Shown piece after piece: positions 27,048-38,303 of a stretch of 41,311 bases of DNA. Every line of letters starts with the position of its first letter. Position 1 is the first letter of the stretch. The stretch covers positions 1 through 41,311 of the forward strand of contig NBIV01000425.1 of NCBI GenBank assembly GCA_003194525.1, in the 5' to 3' direction. The position numbers were made by a program, and so were the translations under genes. This stretch comes from Gracilariopsis chorda (taxonomy: Eukaryota > Rhodophyta > Florideophyceae > Gracilariales > Gracilariaceae). A model generated the notes under the pieces. That model did no database searches and was not told where the DNA came from. It saw nothing but the letters and a program-made list of their open reading frames with translations.

Positions 27048-27416
27048 GCACTGGCTTTGTGTTGGAAGGTGGAATGAATCGAGATGTGCCTTTGAGTCGT
27101 GGTATTGGCGAAAATCTGCCGAAACAGATTATGCCACCTACTCTGGACATGAACAACTACGTTCTGAACGATGATGGCCAGTTGGTGGCGTTGAGTACGG
27201 ATGGAAGTTGGGGTGCTTTCAGTGACGAGGAAGTTGCGCAATGTTGTTTACGAATGAAAGAAAGGAATGACCATACTTGTCTAGCATTGGATTCGCAGAC
27301 GGCCACGGATGCGGTCCGAGTTCTGGCTGCCGAACGCTGTAGCCGAGATGACAAGAGTGCGGTCATATTGGACGTTCGAGCGGCCGTTTGTAGGAAGTCA
27401 CCCTCTTTTCGGAGGT
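27048..27416 (+). pseudogene. PP2C-like C-terminal fragment, copy 4
   Basis: Plus-strand reading begins abruptly at G-F-V-L-E-G-G-M-N-R and continues V-P-L-S-R-G-I-G-E and A-L-S-T-D-G-S-W-G-A-F-S-D-E-E-V-A. The C-terminal box is A-A-E-R-C-S-R-D-D-K-S-A-V-I-L-D-V. It is open over about 119 codons (27059-27418). It is very close to copy 1 in the shared part, yet on the opposite strand to the other three copies. It lacks all N-terminal metal-binding motifs, so it cannot be an enzyme. Confidence 0.75.
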
Positions 27417-27424
27417 AGTTTACT

Positions 27425-27607
27425 CAGGGGCGTATTTATGACTGACTATTTTGTCACAATGGGGAATGTGACTGACTACCTCGGCAAAAGAAGTAGTGAT
27501 CATCCTTTTTTTGATTATTATTGAAGGTTTTTGACTACTAATTTTGGAAAAGTATTGACTATTGACTACTTCATGTGGCAAAATAGTTGGTCACAAATAT
27601 GCCCCGG
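27425..27607 (+). mobile_element. hAT-type MITE (183 bp)
   Basis: Terminal inverted repeats of about 33 bp: CAGGGGCGTATTTATGAC at the left, and the complement of the right end reads CCGGGGCATATTTGTGAC. Both continue into CTATTTTG(T/C)CACA. The near-identical 8-bp AGTTTACT (27417-27424) and CGTTTACT (27608-27615) fit the 8-bp hAT target duplication with one change. The interior has repeated TGACTA motifs and no coding capacity. A hAT transposase supplied in trans would be needed for movement. Confidence 0.8.
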
Positions 27608-27615
27608 CGTTTACT

Positions 27616-28187
27616 TCGTATGTTCAACAGTTTCCTGTTGTGGTATCTTCTACTTTGGGAATGCCAAGTAATTATGTTAGGTTGCTAGAGCCCAGTACTT
27701 AAATCTGTGCCAGAAATGCGATCCTGGAGAAGAGGAGGCGGTGCGGCTGTGGAGAATGAAGGACGATATCTAGGCTCAGAGCTGCTCCGTTCTAAGTCCC
27801 GCATAATCCGTCACGCTAGCCGATTCATGAGTGGTGAGACGGAGTCCGTACCAACCATCCAGAACATCTCCAACTCAGCAAATCTGCTTCCTGTAACCTA
27901 TCTGGTCAGCGTGCTGGGATGTCCAAACCTGATGCACTATGTAGATTACCATCACCATGCCAAGCAACCAAAAAGAAGGCTGTTATTCCACGAGCCGTAC
28001 GCGGCCAGAACAACCCATAGATCGATTAGAACCAATTTATATTTATTATTACGCTTTGTACGCCCCCATAACCTTTCAGAGAACCAAACTGATTTCTGAG
28101 TGTCGGAAAACCTGGTTTGAGGGCCAGGTGCTTCTTTCGCTCATCCGAGAAAATCCGTACTTCTCATCGTGAGAGTAGGGATATATT
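27616..28187. other. No gene recognised
   Basis: A plus-strand frame at 27707-28099 (130 codons) starts M-P-E-M-R-S-W and is open but has no recognisable motif. I leave it unassigned. Confidence 0.4.
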
Positions 28188-28202
28188 GCGACTTCGAGTC
28201 GC
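28188..28202. repeat. Perfect small palindrome near the DIRS-like element end
   Basis: GCGACT-TCG-AGTCGC, a 6-bp stem with a 3-nt loop, just beyond the end of the recombinase frame. It could belong to the element terminus; no partner sequence was found at the other end. Confidence 0.4.
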
Positions 28203-28307
28203 TCCATCGCAAAAGTTGCTCTTTGCGTCCCACCCCAAACAGAGAGGAGCGAGAGCATCTTCGAAAAGGGTTCTGAGTTGTGTTTAATTGCATTGGTACT
28301 CAATACA

Positions 28308-29487
28308 TCAATGGAGAAGCATTTTAAACTTCTTAGAATACTGTTCCACACGCCCTTTTGTCTCAAAGGAAACGGACATCCGCGAGACAGCTGCTCGTCC
28401 ATTTGTAAGGTAGCGCTGCAGCAGGGAAAACGATTTCCATCGTCCAGTGAGGGCAATAGTTTCAGCAGAATGTCCAAATACGTAGTCCGAAAGGGCCCCT
28501 CCTATGCGAGCAGGGTGAGTAGTGAATCGGTTGAAATCCAGACCAAAGTGGTGCGCCGCTTCTTTGAACAGGCTGTTATATTTTGTGTATGTCAGATCAA
28601 AACAGCCTCGTGTGACGGACACCACGAACCTTTTCTATGTAACTTTGAAGTAGCGACAGTGCTGATTTGTCCCGTAATGATGTGAACTGCATAGTACCAG
28701 TCTTTGAGTACTCAATATTTATACCCGCCAGCTGGTCTCCAGCATTTTCAATTCGAACATCTCCCGGTAGGATGATGTCACCAACGCAAAGATCAAGAAC
28801 CTCTGAAGCTCTCATACAGCAAGACGATTGCACGCACAGTGCAACTGCAGCCGACATAAAATTCTTCGTGATGAAGTACTCAGCGAATGCTATCATGGAC
28901 GATCTCGTGAGTGGTAATGCTGTTAACGGAGGTTTTGTCTTGAGCCACCCCTTCAAAGCCCGACAGGAGAGACCAAGCTTTGTTCGTATATATGGTATAG
29001 ATAAGGACAGAAATGCCAAGAGTTTATATACATGCTGACGATTTCCAGCAGATGGGCAGCTACGATAGGCTTCGTGTATGTACTTTGCGAGGGACTCGTC
29101 GAGTTGTTGAGGAATACAGGGCTTCCGTCGGAGAGAATTAATAAACGAAACATAAGCGGCTTGGTAGAGGTTCTTCGTCTTGCGAGAAATTGTTAGGGAT
29201 ATGAGCGGATACCTTGCAAAAAAGTCTTCACTTGGACGTTCAAAGTTCTTCGTGTGGTTGTAAAGAGAAAAACATTGACTGCTTTCATCAGAGTACAACG
29301 GTTTGATTATTGTTTTCACCTTACTTACTCCAGATCGTTTCCTGATCGCCTTCTTCCATTGGCGTCCAAAGTATATATGGAGTAGACTCTGCCCAGCGTG
29401 CTGAGCATATGGGCTCACCTGGGCTGCAAGCTGGCGCTGACCAGGTGTAGACGGTAAATGAATCGTAGCTGCCCCACCCTTGAACAT
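28308..29487 (-). pseudogene. DIRS-like tyrosine recombinase
   Basis: The first frame (29487-28597, 296 codons) has the N-terminal helical SAM-like region and the start of the catalytic domain. The first Arg is in C-M-R-A-S-E-V-L-D-L (R226) and a likely Lys is in S-K-T-G-T-M (K262). After a frameshift near 28610 the second frame (28625-28308) carries T-H-P-A-R-I-G-G-A (H37, R40), G-R-W-K-S (Trp at the usual His/Trp position) and the nucleophile Tyr in Q-R-Y-L (Y72). All signature residues R, H-x-x-R, W and Y are present. The enzyme would insert circular cDNA by recombination without target duplication. Confidence 0.85.
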
Positions 29488-31420
29488 GTACGAGAAAGGC
29501 CATCGGCGGGGTTAAGATGCGTTGGAATATGAACAAAAAGAGGGTCTAAATCGTGCGCAAATCACAGATCTGCATATCGTCGGCAAGCCAGGCGCATCAA
29601 ATTTGAAGAGGAGCGACCCTTTCGAAATGCTCCAATAGCGACCATCGAATCGGAGAGGATACCTAATCTGCGTCCAGTTATATTAAAAGATGCCGCCCAT
29701 TCAAGGGCAAGGACGGCCGTATGGGCCTCGAGTGCATTAATGTGTTCATTTCTTCGCCATTTGTGAACGAAAGCTCTCCTCCACATCTTTTCCTGAACAA
29801 ATCTTGAGAGAGCTTTCTTCTCATTACTGCTTTCTGAGCCTCTTTTGAATGAAATCGAAGCTAGTTCCCAAATATAGGGAAGTGGGACGTCTCGATAAAC
29901 CACTGCACCTGCTTTCTCAGAAGCATCGAAAAAGATAATCCGATTCCAGTAACCTCGGTTTAGGCGTATACCAGCAAAGGGGAGAAGTCTGCCTAGGAGC
30001 GTCAACTCTCGAACCATGGCCAGCTGAATTGAGCCATTAACCTTTGCAGGCTCTTCAAGATATTGAAAGGTGCGATACAGTATTGACATCAAAGGCCGGC
30101 ATTCTAATGCGATCCATAAGAGTTTTCCAACTGTTGAACGAACTGTGGACTTGTTGAAAGAGATTTGGGAGACTTTTGAAACGCTTCTCAAGGCGGCATT
30201 GAGTTTTTCCGGTTTGGGACGAAATACGTTTTGCCGAAGGTACCAATTCCATCCGAGGAAGGGTAGTCGGTTCCTTTCCAATTTTCCAAGAGGAGATGAC
30301 TTTGAGCACTTCACTGATAGGTGATTTTTGAGAAGCATCGATTCGACAGTGCGTTGAAGCCGTGTTGTTTGGTTTGCAGGACACCCAAAGAGAACGATGT
30401 TGAGGCAACCAATGATATGAAGAACCAGTACTGCAAGTTCAGTAAGTTCAATCAGACCAATATGTCTGTGCAAGAGAATTGGGGTAGGAAATGAGTAGGA
30501 GGAATTCAAAATTCGTGATGTATCCCGGAAATTTTGAAAGGATTCCATGTAGCAAAACTCTACGAAGGTGTGCCCGGTGTATACCGACCACTTGAAACTC
30601 ATTGGTAGCGTACGTTGGCAAGGTTGCATTTTTTGCTTTTGTTGCAGTCTGAAACCGAGCATGCGCTGAAAATCTCGTTTCAGAGTTCCCGGGAGATTTC
30701 CGAAGGGAGTAGGGGTCAGGGGGAACAATGAAGCCACATGGGCGGGCAGGATGATGTTTTGAAACATGTTAGCAACATGCAGAAAGAAATTGGAAGGAGG
30801 AGGTGTCGTATCTTGAACAGAAAGGTCCGCAAAGTGGCCTGAGCTTGGCAAGCAGACATGCGGTGGGTCAGGCATGGAAAAATTCTGAACCCTGGGCCAG
30901 CTGATTAACCTGTCTCTCGCTTTGTATTTCATAACGGCGAAAGAAGTCATTGTAATGGAGTCTGCAAGGCTTCTATACTGTTCCTCTTCATTGTCAATTA
31001 AAGACCACTGCAGCATTCATGCTTGCGGAAGGCGAAGCAATATGAGAGGATATTAGGCAGGAAGGCAGTGAACTCGAGAAGCGGGAATTATCGAAGAGGA
31101 CACATAGGCTCTCATGTCACTGATAAGCTGACGGAAACCCGCTGCTTCAAATAAGAGCTGTATGTTCTTGGGAATTCGTTTGCGCCAAAAAGTTTGATCT
31201 GGTGCAGTCAGAGTTGGTAGGTCTAAACGCTCAGCGTTAATCAGGGCGAAACCACCTCGCACAAGACCAGTAGATTCAAGCTGACCAAGAAATTGGATAG
31301 ATTACTTGACGTTTTGGTCTTGATTAGAAGGAATGTCCTGGAAGGAGCGTGGGCTCCAATCGGGTAAGAGAAAGATTTTGATCCCTTCGATCTTGTATTT
31401 GTTTGTCAATACATAGTGTC
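29480..31420 (-). pseudogene. DIRS-like reverse transcriptase and RNase H
   Basis: Start of RT-like sequence near 31400-31053 (Q-F-L-G-Q-L-E-S-T-G-L-V-R-G-G-F-A-L-I), then a frame 31016-29562. The second half of RT is clear: G-C-L-N-I-V-L-F-G where DIRS elements have Y-[IL]-D-[DN]-I, then T-V-E-S-M-L-L, S-V-K-C-S-K-S and F-L-G-W. The first catalytic Asp region is not recognisable. RNase H shows F-F-D-A-S, A-L-E-A-H-T-A-V-L-A-L-E-W and L-S-D-S-M-V-A. After a TGA at 29562-29564, in the same frame, the closing H-I-P-T-H-L-N-P-A-D-G-L-S-R follows. Confidence 0.8.
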
Positions 31421-31615
31421 ATCTGACCACAGAGTGAATAGACGCACGAGTCTGGCTCCCAAAAGGACCAAACGCGCTTTGACAAGCATTACTTCCCAGA
31501 AAGAGAAAATCTAGAGACTCCAGGGCCGCAGAAATTAAAGGACTCGGGGTCCCCGACACACAGCCTTTCCGAAAGAAAGGAGCAAGTGCAAAGGTACTTG
31601 CTCTGACATTGTTGC

Positions 31616-32862
31616 TTAAGACTGAGTTTGGCTGTGATTTGGACCACTGCTTGCCCTGGTGCGTCTCGTTTGGCCTGGTCGAGCTCGCTTCGTAAGGCTC
31701 CGCACTGCATTCCTTGCTGTCGACGCAGCTGATATATAGCGATTGACGATTGATCGCATAGCTTGAACCCTTATCCCAACGTCGGGGTACACTCCGCGTG
31801 AGGGAAGGAGCTGTTGAACGGCTTCGTCTCGGGTCAGTGGGTTTAGACCTGATGTCAGGTTCTCTACTTCCAGAAGCGCCCAGAGTCTTTGGAGCGCTAT
31901 CTCGGTCCACGGAGCAGTTGTTATTGCCTCTTCCATGCTCGAGAAGCTGCAAAGATGAAAGTGAAGACATCTTGTGAGTGCAAGAGCCTCTTCCATCGAG
32001 CTGAAAGGCCTTCCGTCCGACTGACGAGACCATCTTACATTCCGAACAACTAGTCCGATATTGAGGCCTTCCTGACAGAGTGAATGAAGAATTGAAGGAC
32101 CCATCAACTCCTGTACATTCAGAAGAACAGTAGAACGATCCGGGTAAGATTTCAATTGGCTCGGACGTACGGGCGTTGGGCCTCCAAACCTTGCCCCAAA
32201 ATCCAAAGCATCCTCATTTCCGTCTCCAGTGGGAACTCCAGCTACATGATAAGCATTATGACGCTTCAGGTTTCCATCGTCTGGTAGAAATTCGGAAAGC
32301 AGGTTTGAGCGTTTGGCTGGAGGGGGAGGGTACTCATTAACTATTTCCAGAATCACTGAATCGTTTTCTGCAACATTGAGGTCCCTGCGTTCTAGGGCTG
32401 CCCGAGTCACCGCAAGTTGACACTTCAGAATCTTCCACAGACAGAGGCTCTCTCGTTGAAGTCACACACTCTAGGAGTGAGGTTTAAACCTAGCCTCATA
32501 AACGTGGTAGCAAGTTTCACGAGCTTTGGAAGATCGCTGTGAGCCATAGTCTCGAGGTCATTAACAGACAACGAAAACATTTGATCCATTTCACGAGTTT
32601 CGTCATTCCCATCCCCAGAAAGATCGTTCTCGTTGACAATGAGCTGCTCAAGCCAAGCCAGAACGATCGCAAACAGCTTGTAAGCGCTACGGGGGACGGA
32701 CGAATGCTTGTTACAAAGCTTCTCTGGAGCAGTTGTGAACAAGTTTTTCAAAGTACGATGATCGGCTGCACAGAGCTGGTCCAGAGTTAAGGGTCGAAGA
32801 TTTTCATAGATCAATGGGACGGGTTCGACATTAACTGGTGAAATGGCATCGGATTCGGACAT
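31616..32862 (-). pseudogene. DIRS-like gag region
   Basis: ATG at 32862 opens M-S-E-S-D-A-I-S-P-V. The frame runs about 145 codons to 32425, is interrupted by stop/frameshift, and continues from about 32410 to 31616 (264 codons). No known domain is visible: helical, leucine-rich first half, then a Pro- and Ser-rich middle and a basic C-terminus (R-S-L-T-K-R-A-R-P-G-Q-T-R-R). Position upstream of RT and the basic tail suggest a gag-like RNA-binding protein; the assignment rests mainly on gene order. Confidence 0.5.
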
Positions 32863-32880
32863 GTTGAACAAACTGAATGA

Positions 32881-35879
32881 AAGAATTCACCACTTCCTCC
32901 CTTCAGTGTCAAGAGATGAGTAGAAAACGGAGTCAGCTTCGAGAGAAGCAGGACGTGATGTTCAGAACTTGGCTTCACTTGTTCACTAGAAGCCCACTAA
33001 GACATTTGATTGCAATTTGATGGTCCTTCCTGACTTGTACACAGAAATGTGTCGAAAGCGAGTTTTGCTAATCACAATTTTCGTCAGAGTGACCGTTTGC
33101 AGACTGTAACACAGGTTCGTTCGCCGTCTTCCTGCAGAAATACTTCCAGAAACGGTACTCTTGCGCCCACGCAAACGTGTCACATTCAACAAACTGTGTA
33201 TACAAAAGCCGCTGTCATTGTCAGCCCATGCCTGACTCTGTGCATGCTCAAGGGAGCTTTGGATGATATATGCGTGCAGCTACCAATTGCTCCAATAGAA
33301 TTTCATTCCAATTATCACAGTTTTGGTGCATCGGCTTGCGTGCAGACAAGCTCTTTTGCCAGATGGGAAGCACGGGCGAAGTGCCAAAACTCTTGTCTCA
33401 GTACGACATCTTCTCGTCGTCTGGCCCTAGCGCAATAGAGCAGAATGGTATACAGTCAACAAGCGGAATTAGTGGGAGGGGAAGGAACAAACCGAAGAAG
33501 CAAAACAACAAAGCCGAATCCCAAAGAAAAAAATGTAGAACGGCGGCAGTGTTCATGACTACGTGAACACTAGGAATCAGGCGGAATCTTCGGGGTTTTC
33601 ACGCTCTTTAGAATAAACGTCTTCTTCCTCGGTGGCTATGGCACGTAGTGAATAGCTGCCACCCATGATTTAAACACTTGCCACCCACGATTCGAATCAT
33701 CCCTTTTTGATACATTGCCAAGTCACTAAGCGTACTTCTTTTCGTCTTGCTCCCGTTCTCGGCTCCAATAAACCATCATCTGCGATCTACCCATTATCGG
33801 TAACCCTCGTTACCACTGCCATCCCGCTTTCGTACGGTAGCCTGTGCTAGAAATTTGGAAAAAGCAATCCATATGCGTAGTACCTCCTATGCGCACGTGA
33901 AACACTTGCAAAAAATAGCTTACTCTGTACCCTCATGTTCACGTGTGTGCAGGTGTGGTAAAACTATACAACACCATCGACACACCGCCTAAAACAACAA
34001 GAACATGAAGTCGACCACCTCAAACTCCAGCATGTCAGGTAAAACGGCCTGCTTTTACTCTACAGTTTGCTACGAAGACCGTCGTAAACATACTCTCCCC
34101 AAGCAAACATCTTCACATGGGGCATCCGATCTTTCCTACATTCACGAATCTGGTTACTCCACTAACCATTTTCGTGCTCGTGAGCTATTCTGCGCACCGC
34201 CAGGTTGCTGAACGTGTTGAAACGGCGATTGCACAAGTTGCAGGATTGGCGTTGAAGCTTCAAGTACACCGAGTTTTATTGACGGGAAGTGTACCCTGTC
34301 CATTTAGAAACGTAGCCAAACGCTGGGCATTTGTGTGCATTTCTTATGCCGGATTGCTCCAGCGAGACTTCTGATTAGCATTGGCGCGAGTTCCGGGCTG
34401 AACGGGTATGCGTTACCGTCTTGTTACCCTTCCTTGAGCAACCCCAGTGACAGTCGTAGAAGTCGTGTGGATTTTGATATTATAAAGAGAACGCGCCCGT
34501 TGAGAGGTAAATGCGGCTCTACAAACACTGCATTGAAGAAGTTTTCGGGGCTTGAGCATGGGCTCTGCGCATATGTCTCCTCGAATTCCCTTCGTCTCGA
34601 AACTGTTCCCAACATTCGCAGAAGTGGATCAACCGCAAATCGTCGAAAGGGTGTGCCCGCGCAGAATTTCTGTGCCATGACTTCATATTTCCGTATTCGC
34701 CAAGCATTCAGAGCACATTGTAAGTCCATCCTATTCAGTTATTGGATCATCACTTACCCTAAACATCACGGCTTCATTGAGACCATTATGGATGCGAAGC
34801 AACGGCACGCCATGAGACGCGCTAACTGAGTCATGAGGAACGACGTTGGTAGTCTGTGTGTTCGTGGCGGCAGACAGACCACTACCAGATGACCAAATTT
34901 TTGTGGTGGAGAGTACCGGGGCACTGGGCTGAGATTAGTGCAGGACAGCGCGCGTGGACACCATATAGGGTTGCGCAACCATATGCCTGGAAGTGTAAAC
35001 ACCGGGTTGAGATTGAGATGAAATACGTCGCTCAAATCCACCACCTCTTTAGATCATCTGGATGAGTGACAAAATGCATATAAGAGCTCCACACGGTTCA
35101 AGCTTTGAATAAGGTGGTACAGACGAGAAAGTTTCCAAGTCCATTAAGACCTCCCATTGGTCTACGCGTTTGGTTATGTGCCGTTGACATATCAAAAGGA
35201 AAAGGAAGCATGAACCTCAGAAGTGATGTTTCTGGTGATTTCGGAGATGGGCGGCAGGCGGCTGCCCATAGAATCGACACTTTCTCCATCATATTGCGTT
35301 CTGCGATATTTACAGCGCGTGAGGTGAGGATAGGGTAAGGAAAACGATTGGTTTCCTGTCTATCTGCAATTTGTCGGTTGATTGAGGTGTAAGAAAAGTG
35401 TGCACGCTGTTCTAGATCGCTAGAGAAACTCCGAATATGAGGGTGCCGGATGGTTTCTTGGCCATTTGGATGATTGACCACAACTTTTTCGTGGTTAAAC
35501 TCAGGTACATAACAGGAGATTGGATTAGAGCGGAGCAGTTGAGGTGCAGCGTTTGTCTCCTTTGACTGCATAGCGAGATGGTGTTCGCAGTTGACTTGTG
35601 AAAGATTAGGAAAGACTGTGAAGATGATGAACGCACGAAGATGACGGTAAACGGCTTTTCAGGTCGTACAATATTTTTCTTTTGTTAATCGCACGAATAC
35701 TTCCCGTGGATGAAACTTCTTTCCGCCATTGAAGTAATACATCCAAGAGCTAGTTCTTGTACTAAGATCTGATAGAAACGGAAATTGAAATGCCACAATA
35801 CAAAATTTTGGAGAGCTTTGCAGGTAGCATTCTCTTCATTGGCGGGTTGGAACAGCGAGGCCGTCAGTATCGGACGCTA
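32881..35879. other. No gene recognised
   Basis: About 3 kb with only uncertain frames. Items seen: an 8-bp perfect inverted repeat AGTGTTCA/TGAACACT at 33548-33571; two direct copies of TGCCACCCAYGATT at about 33657 and 33677; a plus-strand reading at 34117-34374 with a hydrophobic N-terminal stretch; and a minus-strand frame at 35571-35098 (157 codons) without recognisable motif. None is strong enough to call. Confidence 0.4.
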
Positions 35880-36893
35880 AGTGCTTGGTCTTCCCGCACC
35901 TAGAAGGGAAGCCCCTTTCGAAAGAGAGCAATCCCCCTTTCTTGATCCAGAAACCTGTGATTGGTGCGAAGCAGTTACGACTGGAATGGGCTTCACCCGG
36001 TAGGACGGAAGAGGGCTGGTTCCTAAGGGAAGGACCGCGGCGGACCTTGCGGCGGCCGCGCCGCGAACGCAGTGAAGAGCTGGAAGGTGTCAGGATGAAC
36101 CGGCTCTTTTTATACTGAATTGAGTAGGCCCATAGGCCAGGCTGTCCTGAACAAGAGCAAACAGAGCATGTCAGCTTTCACGACGCTTCGATGATTTGGC
36201 ATGTTCAATAGAATTTTCCTCACCACTGCGGACTGGCAGCCCGAATAGAATTCTATTGAAAGTCATACGCCACAGCAAGGATACACGCATTTGCGCCATT
36301 TGGGTTTTGATTTTGCTTTTGTCTCTCTCGCTGCTTGCTGTGTGGAATGGGAGTCACGACTGTCACGGTGCGAAGGGCAAGTTTGCAAATTTCCTTCGTC
36401 GCTTACGCCTCGCAAGCTCTGTGAAAGCGTGGACTGAGTCGGAAAACCCGATTGTTCCGTGAGTCAGATGCTCTATCGGCCGTTTTCAAATGGGTACTTT
36501 GTATCTAAAGAACAGCTAGAGTAGATTCCAGGCAGATAGTCCATCAATGGGTGCGCTGTTTTCTGAGTGAGCAGAACAAGAAACAAGTTTGCAGGCTGGT
36601 TTTCTCCCTACGAAACATTTGTTTGAAAAGCATTGTTGCTAAACCATCTGTATCGGCGTGCACGCGAGAGTCCAGTGAACGATCATGGTGTCAGTGCCAG
36701 ATTACTGAAACACGAGAGATTTGGCCACTGGCTACTCTTCTACTGTCGGTTGGGCAGAACTTTTCCACCTCTTTCACCTCTTCACAGGAGAATTCGTCGC
36801 TTGTTTGTCTCTCGTGGTGAGAAAGCCAATCTTTGCTGTCTTATCGGCAGTGCTAGCAATATCTCCGGATCTGGTGCTCAACTGTCAATATCT
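35880..36893 (-). repeat. ~1 kb TATA-bearing dispersed repeat, copy B (LTR-like)
   Basis: Inverted copy of 15370-16660. In the orientation of copy A it reads from TTGACAGTTGAGC at the right to GACCAAGCA at the left, with TATAAAAAG (complement near 36105-36113) and the palindrome AATAGAATTCTATT (36244-36257). It lacks the solo LTR and the 15-bp-arm hairpin seen in copy A, so it serves as the unoccupied reference. No coding potential shared between the copies. Confidence 0.6.
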
Positions 36894-37249
36894 CGTTGAA
36901 ACCCGCGATCAAAAGTGGTGTGATGCGCGATAGAACGTGCCACGTATCGACTAAGGACGCCGCAAGGAACAGGTTCATGGCCTTGAATCCTCAAGGTTTA
37001 CCTTGTGACCGGCTGTAGTATTGCAAAAATCAGAGCGTGGTACGGCGTCCGGTTTGTAACAAAAGTGTAACTACCGATATCCTCGTCAACGCCTTCTAGT
37101 TCCCGGAGACGTCGTGCCTTGTACAGTCGAAACTCATGTGTGTCAACGTGAATCCCGAGCACGTCGATATGGTTTCGTACTGTATGGCAGGACGCGGGCG
37201 ACGCTTTGTGGGGACGCGGCGTTGACTTGCCCGCCGGCGGCAGCTCATA
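36894..37249. other. Spacer upstream of the Sel1-repeat gene
   Basis: No gene. The last ~50 bp are GC-rich (GCCGGCGGCAGCTC) and lead into the TATA box of the Sel1 gene. Confidence 0.4.
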
Positions 37250-37254
37250 ATTTT

Positions 37255-37262
37255 CTATAAAT
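37255..37262 (+). promoter_or_regulatory. TATA box of the Sel1-repeat gene
   Basis: CTATAAAT at 37255-37262, about 40 bp upstream of a pyrimidine-rich CACCTTTCTTCTCTACCCC that could hold the transcription start. The ATG follows at 37408, leaving a leader of roughly 100 nt. Confidence 0.5.
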
Positions 37263-37407
37263 GAAGTAAGCCTCGGAAAACGCCTCTGCACAAGTGCACT
37301 CACCTTTCTTCTCTACCCCCTTTCAACTCCAGCAAACCTATCTGCCATTCAACGCAAAAAGCTGCGAGCACTCCGATAAAGGACCATTCAGTAATACATT
37401 GGCTCCC

Positions 37408-38241
37408 ATGGCTACATCATCCAGCAGATCGCTCAAAAAGCCCACTGAGGCGCAGTTACTCGAGCTCCAATATGAGGGCGAAATCAAAGAAAGCAACAGT
37501 GTGGACGCTCTGCTAGCGCTTTCAGACTTTCTGATGAAAGGAGCACCGGGAGTCAAACAAGACCCGGTCCGGGCGCACCAGCTTCTTCGTCGAGCAGCAA
37601 AGCAGCACCGCTCCGCCAGAACCTTGCAAAGGCTAGCTACTGCTGGCTGGAGTACAGAACCTCGTACCTCTCCCGACTCAGGCTTCCCGAAGACAACTGC
37701 CGCCGAGTCTCTAGAACTCCTACAAGAGTCACTGGAAATGGAGGACACTCCGCGTGCTCTATGCGATATGGCTTGGCTTATTGGTGCACCTCGCCCCAGA
37801 ACGGGGGTGCGAAAAGACCCCATTCGCGCCATACAACTACTTGAACGCGCTATCGCGCATAGCCACCCACCTCCCGCAGAATTTCTGCATAAGCTGGCTT
37901 ATTTGCTATTCGTAGGAGATGGTTCCCACATAGATCCCATTCGAGCTGTATCATGCTACAAGAGCTGTGTTAAGTTATCACCCGATCCGATCGCAATGTT
38001 CAATCTTGGATATCTGTATCATTTTGGAAAACCACCTCTGAAACCTTGTCTCAAGCGCGCACGTTGGTGGTACGAGCGCGTGCTGCAATTCGAAAAGTGT
38101 TTGGACACCATGTACTTCCTCGCATGCATTCTCTGTGAGAGCTCGCAGGCGGGTGACGTGGAAAGAGCCAGAGAGATGCTAGAGGAAATCATTTCGAGAG
38201 TCCATTATGAGCCCGCAGTTATGCTGTTGGCCTCTATGTAG
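37408..38241 (+). CDS. Sel1-repeat (TPR-like) protein
   Basis: 277 residues from the ATG at 37408 (M-A-T-S-S-S-R-S-L-K-K). The frame is open upstream to 37294, but no other ATG occurs there. About five Sel1-like repeats, each ending in D-P-x-R-A-x-x-L-L-x-R-A or a variant: V-K-Q-D-P-V-R-A-H-Q-L-L (~64), R-K-D-P-I-R-A-I-Q-L-L (~137), H-I-D-P-I-R-A-V-S-C-Y (~174), L-K-R-A-R-W-W-Y (~215) and D-V-E-R-A-R-E-M-L (~250). Such repeats stack as paired helices that bind partner proteins; the partner is unknown. No signal peptide or membrane segment, so probably cytosolic or nuclear. Uninterrupted, intronless and with a TATA box; the only convincing functional host gene here. A broken copy of its 5' part lies at 24625-24845. 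Confidence 0.85.
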   Translation: MATSSSRSLKKPTEAQLLELQYEGEIKESNSVDALLALSDFLMKGAPGVKQDPVRAHQLLRRAAKQHRSARTLQRLATAGWSTEPRTSPDSGFPKTTAAESLELLQESLEMEDTPRALCDMAWLIGAPRPRTGVRKDPIRAIQLLERAIAHSHPPPAEFLHKLAYLLFVGDGSHIDPIRAVSCYKSCVKLSPDPIAMFNLGYLYHFGKPPLKPCLKRARWWYERVLQFEKCLDTMYFLACILCESSQAGDVERAREMLEEIISRVHYEPAVMLLASM

Positions 38242-38303
38242 CCGACATCCTCTGCTGGAAAGGGAAGGAATAGCAGAGAAAAGGATGGAAAAGGCGAGCC
38301 GAG

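Larger units (their letters stand above)
28300..32880 (-). mobile_element. DIRS-like tyrosine-recombinase retrotransposon, decayed
   Basis: On the minus strand the order is gag-like protein (32862-31616), RT plus RNase H (about 31420-29480), then a tyrosine recombinase (29487-28308). RT/RNase H followed by a tyrosine recombinase, with no integrase, protease or LTRs, defines the DIRS/Ngaro/PAT order. No methyltransferase domain is seen. Several stops and frameshifts show that the copy is inactive. I could not identify the terminal repeats (inverted or split direct), so the exact ends and the subgroup are open. Confidence 0.8.

Noticed and set aside
34005..34374. Two overlapping plus-strand frames with a possible 27-nt intron (GTAAAACGG...CTACAG)
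   Set aside because: The putative intron is far too short, and the frames have no domain or second copy to support them.
34519..34707. Minus-strand segment resembling a C2H2 zinc finger (H-F-C-E-C ... H-M-R-R-A-H)
   Set aside because: Cys spacing is C-x-C, not C-x2-4-C, there is only one unit, and the frame is short and isolated.
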